Shown piece by piece: positions 33,500 to 35,448 of a DNA stretch of 35,448 bases. The stretch lies in NCBI GenBank assembly GCA_003695625.1, contig RFIB01000138.1:1-35448 (forward strand). Direction: 5' to 3'. The notes beneath the pieces were generated by a model that was not told the origin of the DNA, ran no database searches, and saw only the letters and a list, made by a program, of their open reading frames with translations. A program made the translations under genes and the position numbers. Positions within the stretch are counted from its first letter, which is position 1. Each line of letters starts with the position of its first letter. This DNA comes from Acidobacteriota bacterium (GTDB lineage: Bacteria; Acidobacteriota; Polarisedimenticolia; J045).

Positions 33500-34513
33500 A
33501 TGCGCGAGACGGTCCTGCTGCTGGTCGCGATTCCGCTGCTGATCCCGGCGCTGGCCGCCGGTCCCGCCGCCGGGCCCGGCGAGCAGGCGCGTCCGTCGCC
33601 GCGGCGTCCGGTCCACACCTATTCGATCGTGGCCCGCGACGCGAGAACCGGGCAGCTCGGCGTCGCCGTCCAGAGCCACTGGTTCCAGGTCGGCACGATC
33701 GTCCCGTGGGCCGAGGCGGGTGTCGGCGCGGTCGCCACGCAGTCGTTCGTCGATCCGAGCTACGGTCCGCGCGGGCTGCAGCTGATGCGCGGCGGCGTGC
33801 CCGCGCCGGAGGCGCTGCGCCGGCTGGTCGAGGCCGACGACGGCCGCGACGTGCGCCAGGTGGCGATGGTCGACGCCGACGGTCGGGTGGCGGCGTGGAC
33901 CGGCGCGCGCTGCATCGCTGCCGCGGGTCACGTCGAGGGAGACGGCTTCTCGGTCCAGGCGAACCTGATGGCGAACGAGCGCGTGTGGCCCGCGATGGCG
34001 AAGGCGTTCGTCGCCAGCGAGGGCCAGCCGCTCGCCGAGCGGCTGCTTGCCGCCCTCGAGGCGGCCGAGGCCGAAGGCGGCGACGTCCGCGGCCGGCAGA
34101 GCGCGGCGCTGGTCGTCGTGCGGGCGCAGACGACCGGCGAGCCGTGGAAGGACCGCCTGGTCGACCTGCGCGTCGACGACAGCCCGCGCCCGCTCGAGGA
34201 ACTGCGCCGGCTGCTGCGGCTGCACCGGGCCTACGAGTCGATGAACGCCGGCGACGAGGCGCTCGCCGCGGGCGACGCCGCGCGCGCGCTCGAGCTGTAC
34301 GGGGCCGCGGCCGATCTCGCGCCCGAGATCGTCGAGATTCCGTTCTGGCAGGCGGTGACCCTGGCCGATACCGGCCGGCTCGCCGAGGCGCTGCCGATCT
34401 TCCGCCGGGTGTTCGCCGCCGAGGACCGCTGGCGCGGGATCCTCGGTCGGCTGCCCGCGTCGGGTCTGCTCGCGCAGGAGAAGGTCGACGCGATCCTGGA
34501 GGCGACGCAATGA
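33500..34513 (+). CDS. exported DUF1028 family protein (putative Ntn-hydrolase fold) with C-terminal helical region
   Basis: DUF1028 proteins are uncharacterised but predicted to share the Ntn-hydrolase fold. The 337-residue product shows the family text clearly: HTYSIVARDARTGQLGVAVQ, SHWFQVGTIVPWAEAGVGAV, ATQSFVDPSYGPRG, then AMVDADGRVAAWTG, QANLMANERVWPAMAKAF and GGDVRGRQSAALVVV. Unlike most members, which begin almost at the TYSIVA strand, it has a 39-residue N-terminal extension beginning with a signal peptide (LLLVAIPLLIPALAA). The expected N-terminal-nucleophile position would be near T40, freed only if the leader and linker are cut off. Residues ~235-337 are helical with a TPR-like repeat (AGDEALAAGDAARALELYG). 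AAGGAGG seven bases before ATG 33500 is a strong ribosome site. Its TGA overlaps a short ORF by ATGA. Confidence 0.9.
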   Translation: MRETVLLLVAIPLLIPALAAGPAAGPGEQARPSPRRPVHTYSIVARDARTGQLGVAVQSHWFQVGTIVPWAEAGVGAVATQSFVDPSYGPRGLQLMRGGVPAPEALRRLVEADDGRDVRQVAMVDADGRVAAWTGARCIAAAGHVEGDGFSVQANLMANERVWPAMAKAFVASEGQPLAERLLAALEAAEAEGGDVRGRQSAALVVVRAQTTGEPWKDRLVDLRVDDSPRPLEELRRLLRLHRAYESMNAGDEALAAGDAARALELYGAAADLAPEIVEIPFWQAVTLADTGRLAEALPIFRRVFAAEDRWRGILGRLPASGLLAQEKVDAILEATQ

Positions 34514-34626
34514 GTGCGCGGCGTGCCGTGGAACCCGGCGACCGCGCGCCGCGTAGTCCCCGGCGAACAGCCCCGTCCGCCGGCGCCGACCGGCGACGCC
34601 CGGCGCGGGCCGGAGGTGCACGATGA
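34510..34626 (+). CDS. possible 38-aa basic ORF bridging DUF1028 and membrane-protein genes
   Basis: ATG 34510 overlaps the DUF1028 TGA (ATGA), has GGAGG at 34498-34502 with seven-base spacing, and ends in a TGA that overlaps the next ATG at 34623 (again ATGA). The product is Arg/Pro/Ala-rich with no recognisable domain (starts MSARRAVEPGDRAPRSPRR). The signals favour translation, perhaps only to carry ribosomes to the next gene. The composition could equally be chance in GC-rich DNA. Confidence 0.35.
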   Translation: MSARRAVEPGDRAPRSPRRTAPSAGADRRRPARAGGAR

Positions 34627-35448
34627 GCGAGGCGACGAACCGGCCGCGGGCGGCCACCGACGTGATCGAGGCGCTGGCGATCGCCTGGCGGCTGACGATG
34701 GCCGACTTCGTCCAGCTCTGGCTGCTCGCGCTGATCCCGATCGGCGTGATGACCGTGATCACCGTCGCGGTGAGCGTGCCGTGCCTCGGCTGGCTGCTGC
34801 TGCTCGTCTCGCTGCTGCTCGTCAAGCCGCAGTTCCTGGCGGGACTCTATGCGGCGCTCGTCCGGCCCGTCGACGGCCGGCCGCTCGACTTCAACGACCT
34901 GTTCGCCGCCTACCGCGAGCGGTTCGTCGAGTCGATGGTCGCGATGCTGCCGGTCTACGCGATCTGGATCGTCTTCTCGCTGGTGGTGATGGCGATCTCG
35001 GGCGTGTCGATGTTCGGCGCGCAGATGTTCCGGCACGCCGCGAACGAGTTCGGCCCGCTCGGGGTGTTCTCCGGCGGTGCGGCCGCGCTGGCCACCCTGC
35101 TCAGCCTGCTGTTCGCGATCGGGCTGATCGCGCTGGTGATGTTCCTGCCGCTGACGATCTGGGACCATCGCGGCTCGGGGTGGGACGCGTTCCTCGCCGC
35201 CGTGCGGCTGTCGATGGCGCGCTTCGGCCAGGCGCTCGGATTCGCCGCGCTGGCGTTCGTGATCTACGCGCTGGCCTGGATCGTCGGCCTGATGCTCCTC
35301 TGCATCGGGGTCGTCGTGACGCTGCCGATCGCGGCCGCGTGGGTCGGCATGGCGACCGTGCTGCTGTATCGCGGCTGGACCGGGCGCGAGGACGCTCCGG
35401 CGATTCCGGTGCCGCCGGCGCCGGCGCCGGCGCCGGTCGCCCCGCCGC
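34623..35448 (+). CDS. multi-spanning membrane protein, truncated by window edge
   Basis: The frame is open from ATG 34623 to the window end (275 residues seen). GGAGGTG at 34612-34618 is a good ribosome site. After a soluble start (MSEATNRPRAATDVIEALAI) there are about five or six hydrophobic segments, for example LWLLALIPIGVMTVITVAV, WLLLLVSLLLV, MLPVYAIWIVFSLVVMAI, LATLLSLLFAIGLIALVMFL and IVGLMLLCIGVVVTLPIAAA. The pattern of paired helices with short amphipathic linkers (DFNDLFAAYRERF; GWDAFLAAVRLS) resembles DUF975-type and related integral membrane proteins of unknown role. A Pro/Ala repeat (PAPAPAP) begins near the cut and may lead to a soluble tail. It is probably co-transcribed with the DUF1028 gene. 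Confidence 0.82.
   Translation, partial: MSEATNRPRAATDVIEALAIAWRLTMADFVQLWLLALIPIGVMTVITVAVSVPCLGWLLLLVSLLLVKPQFLAGLYAALVRPVDGRPLDFNDLFAAYRERFVESMVAMLPVYAIWIVFSLVVMAISGVSMFGAQMFRHAANEFGPLGVFSGGAAALATLLSLLFAIGLIALVMFLPLTIWDHRGSGWDAFLAAVRLSMARFGQALGFAALAFVIYALAWIVGLMLLCIGVVVTLPIAAAWVGMATVLLYRGWTGREDAPAIPVPPAPAPAPVAPP

Overview
The window is about 35.4 kb of very GC-rich bacterial DNA (third codon positions are almost always G or C), with many GTG starts and genes packed end to end. Signal peptides, membrane anchors, a two-component M16 peptidase pair, a penicillin-acylase (S45) protein and an RNase E/G with a Zn-link motif fit a high-GC Gram-negative-type bacterium. Acidobacteriota, Myxococcota or a related lineage is my guess; no rRNA or other phylogenetic marker is present to settle it. 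I see no tRNA, rRNA, insertion sequence, phage gene or CRISPR array, and no gene-free stretch longer than 300 bases.

Layout. (1) 1-945: the tail of a spermidine-synthase/methyltransferase-like gene and a small unknown protein. (2) 967-5126: glyoxalase I; divergent from it, an exported TPR-like protein with a degenerate CHAT domain and a C-terminal membrane anchor; then a convergent HD-GYP protein. (3) 5333-8898: an S9 prolyl-oligopeptidase-like enzyme overlapping tail to tail with an HprK-related kinase. (4) 9115-12111: a radical SAM protein followed by RNase E/G. (5) 12128-15674 (minus): a translationally coupled set of exported unknown protein, minimal WaaP-like kinase and MATE transporter. 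(6) 15770-16561: an enoyl-CoA hydratase. (7) 16581-24358 (minus): a six-gene run of penicillin acylase, active M16 peptidase, inactive M16 partner, two short-chain dehydrogenases and a stand-alone FIST protein; the first five are joined by 4-base stop/start overlaps. (8) 24464-24766: pterin-4a-carbinolamine dehydratase. (9) 25049-33328: a 1357-residue secreted metzincin-like metalloprotease meeting head-on, 3 bases apart, a 1400-residue secreted protein made of about 13 carboxypeptidase-regulatory-like repeats. (10) 33500-end: an exported DUF1028 protein, a possible 38-residue ORF and a truncated multi-spanning membrane protein.

The observation I would follow first is the leader of the metalloprotease gene. 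A TTGCCG-N17-TATCAG promoter is followed by three consecutive strong stem-loops, the last an 11-bp perfect inverted repeat that holds the Shine-Dalgarno sequence and ends one base before the GTG start. This looks like a cis-acting RNA thermosensor, riboswitch or protein-bound translational switch, or else a DNA operator. Second is the CHAT-like protein, exported and apparently without the His/Cys dyad. Third, divergent gene pairs share a near-symmetric -10 (TATCGTAGCC at 1408, TATCCTAGCC at 15682, a looser TATCATC at 24404), which would fire in both directions.
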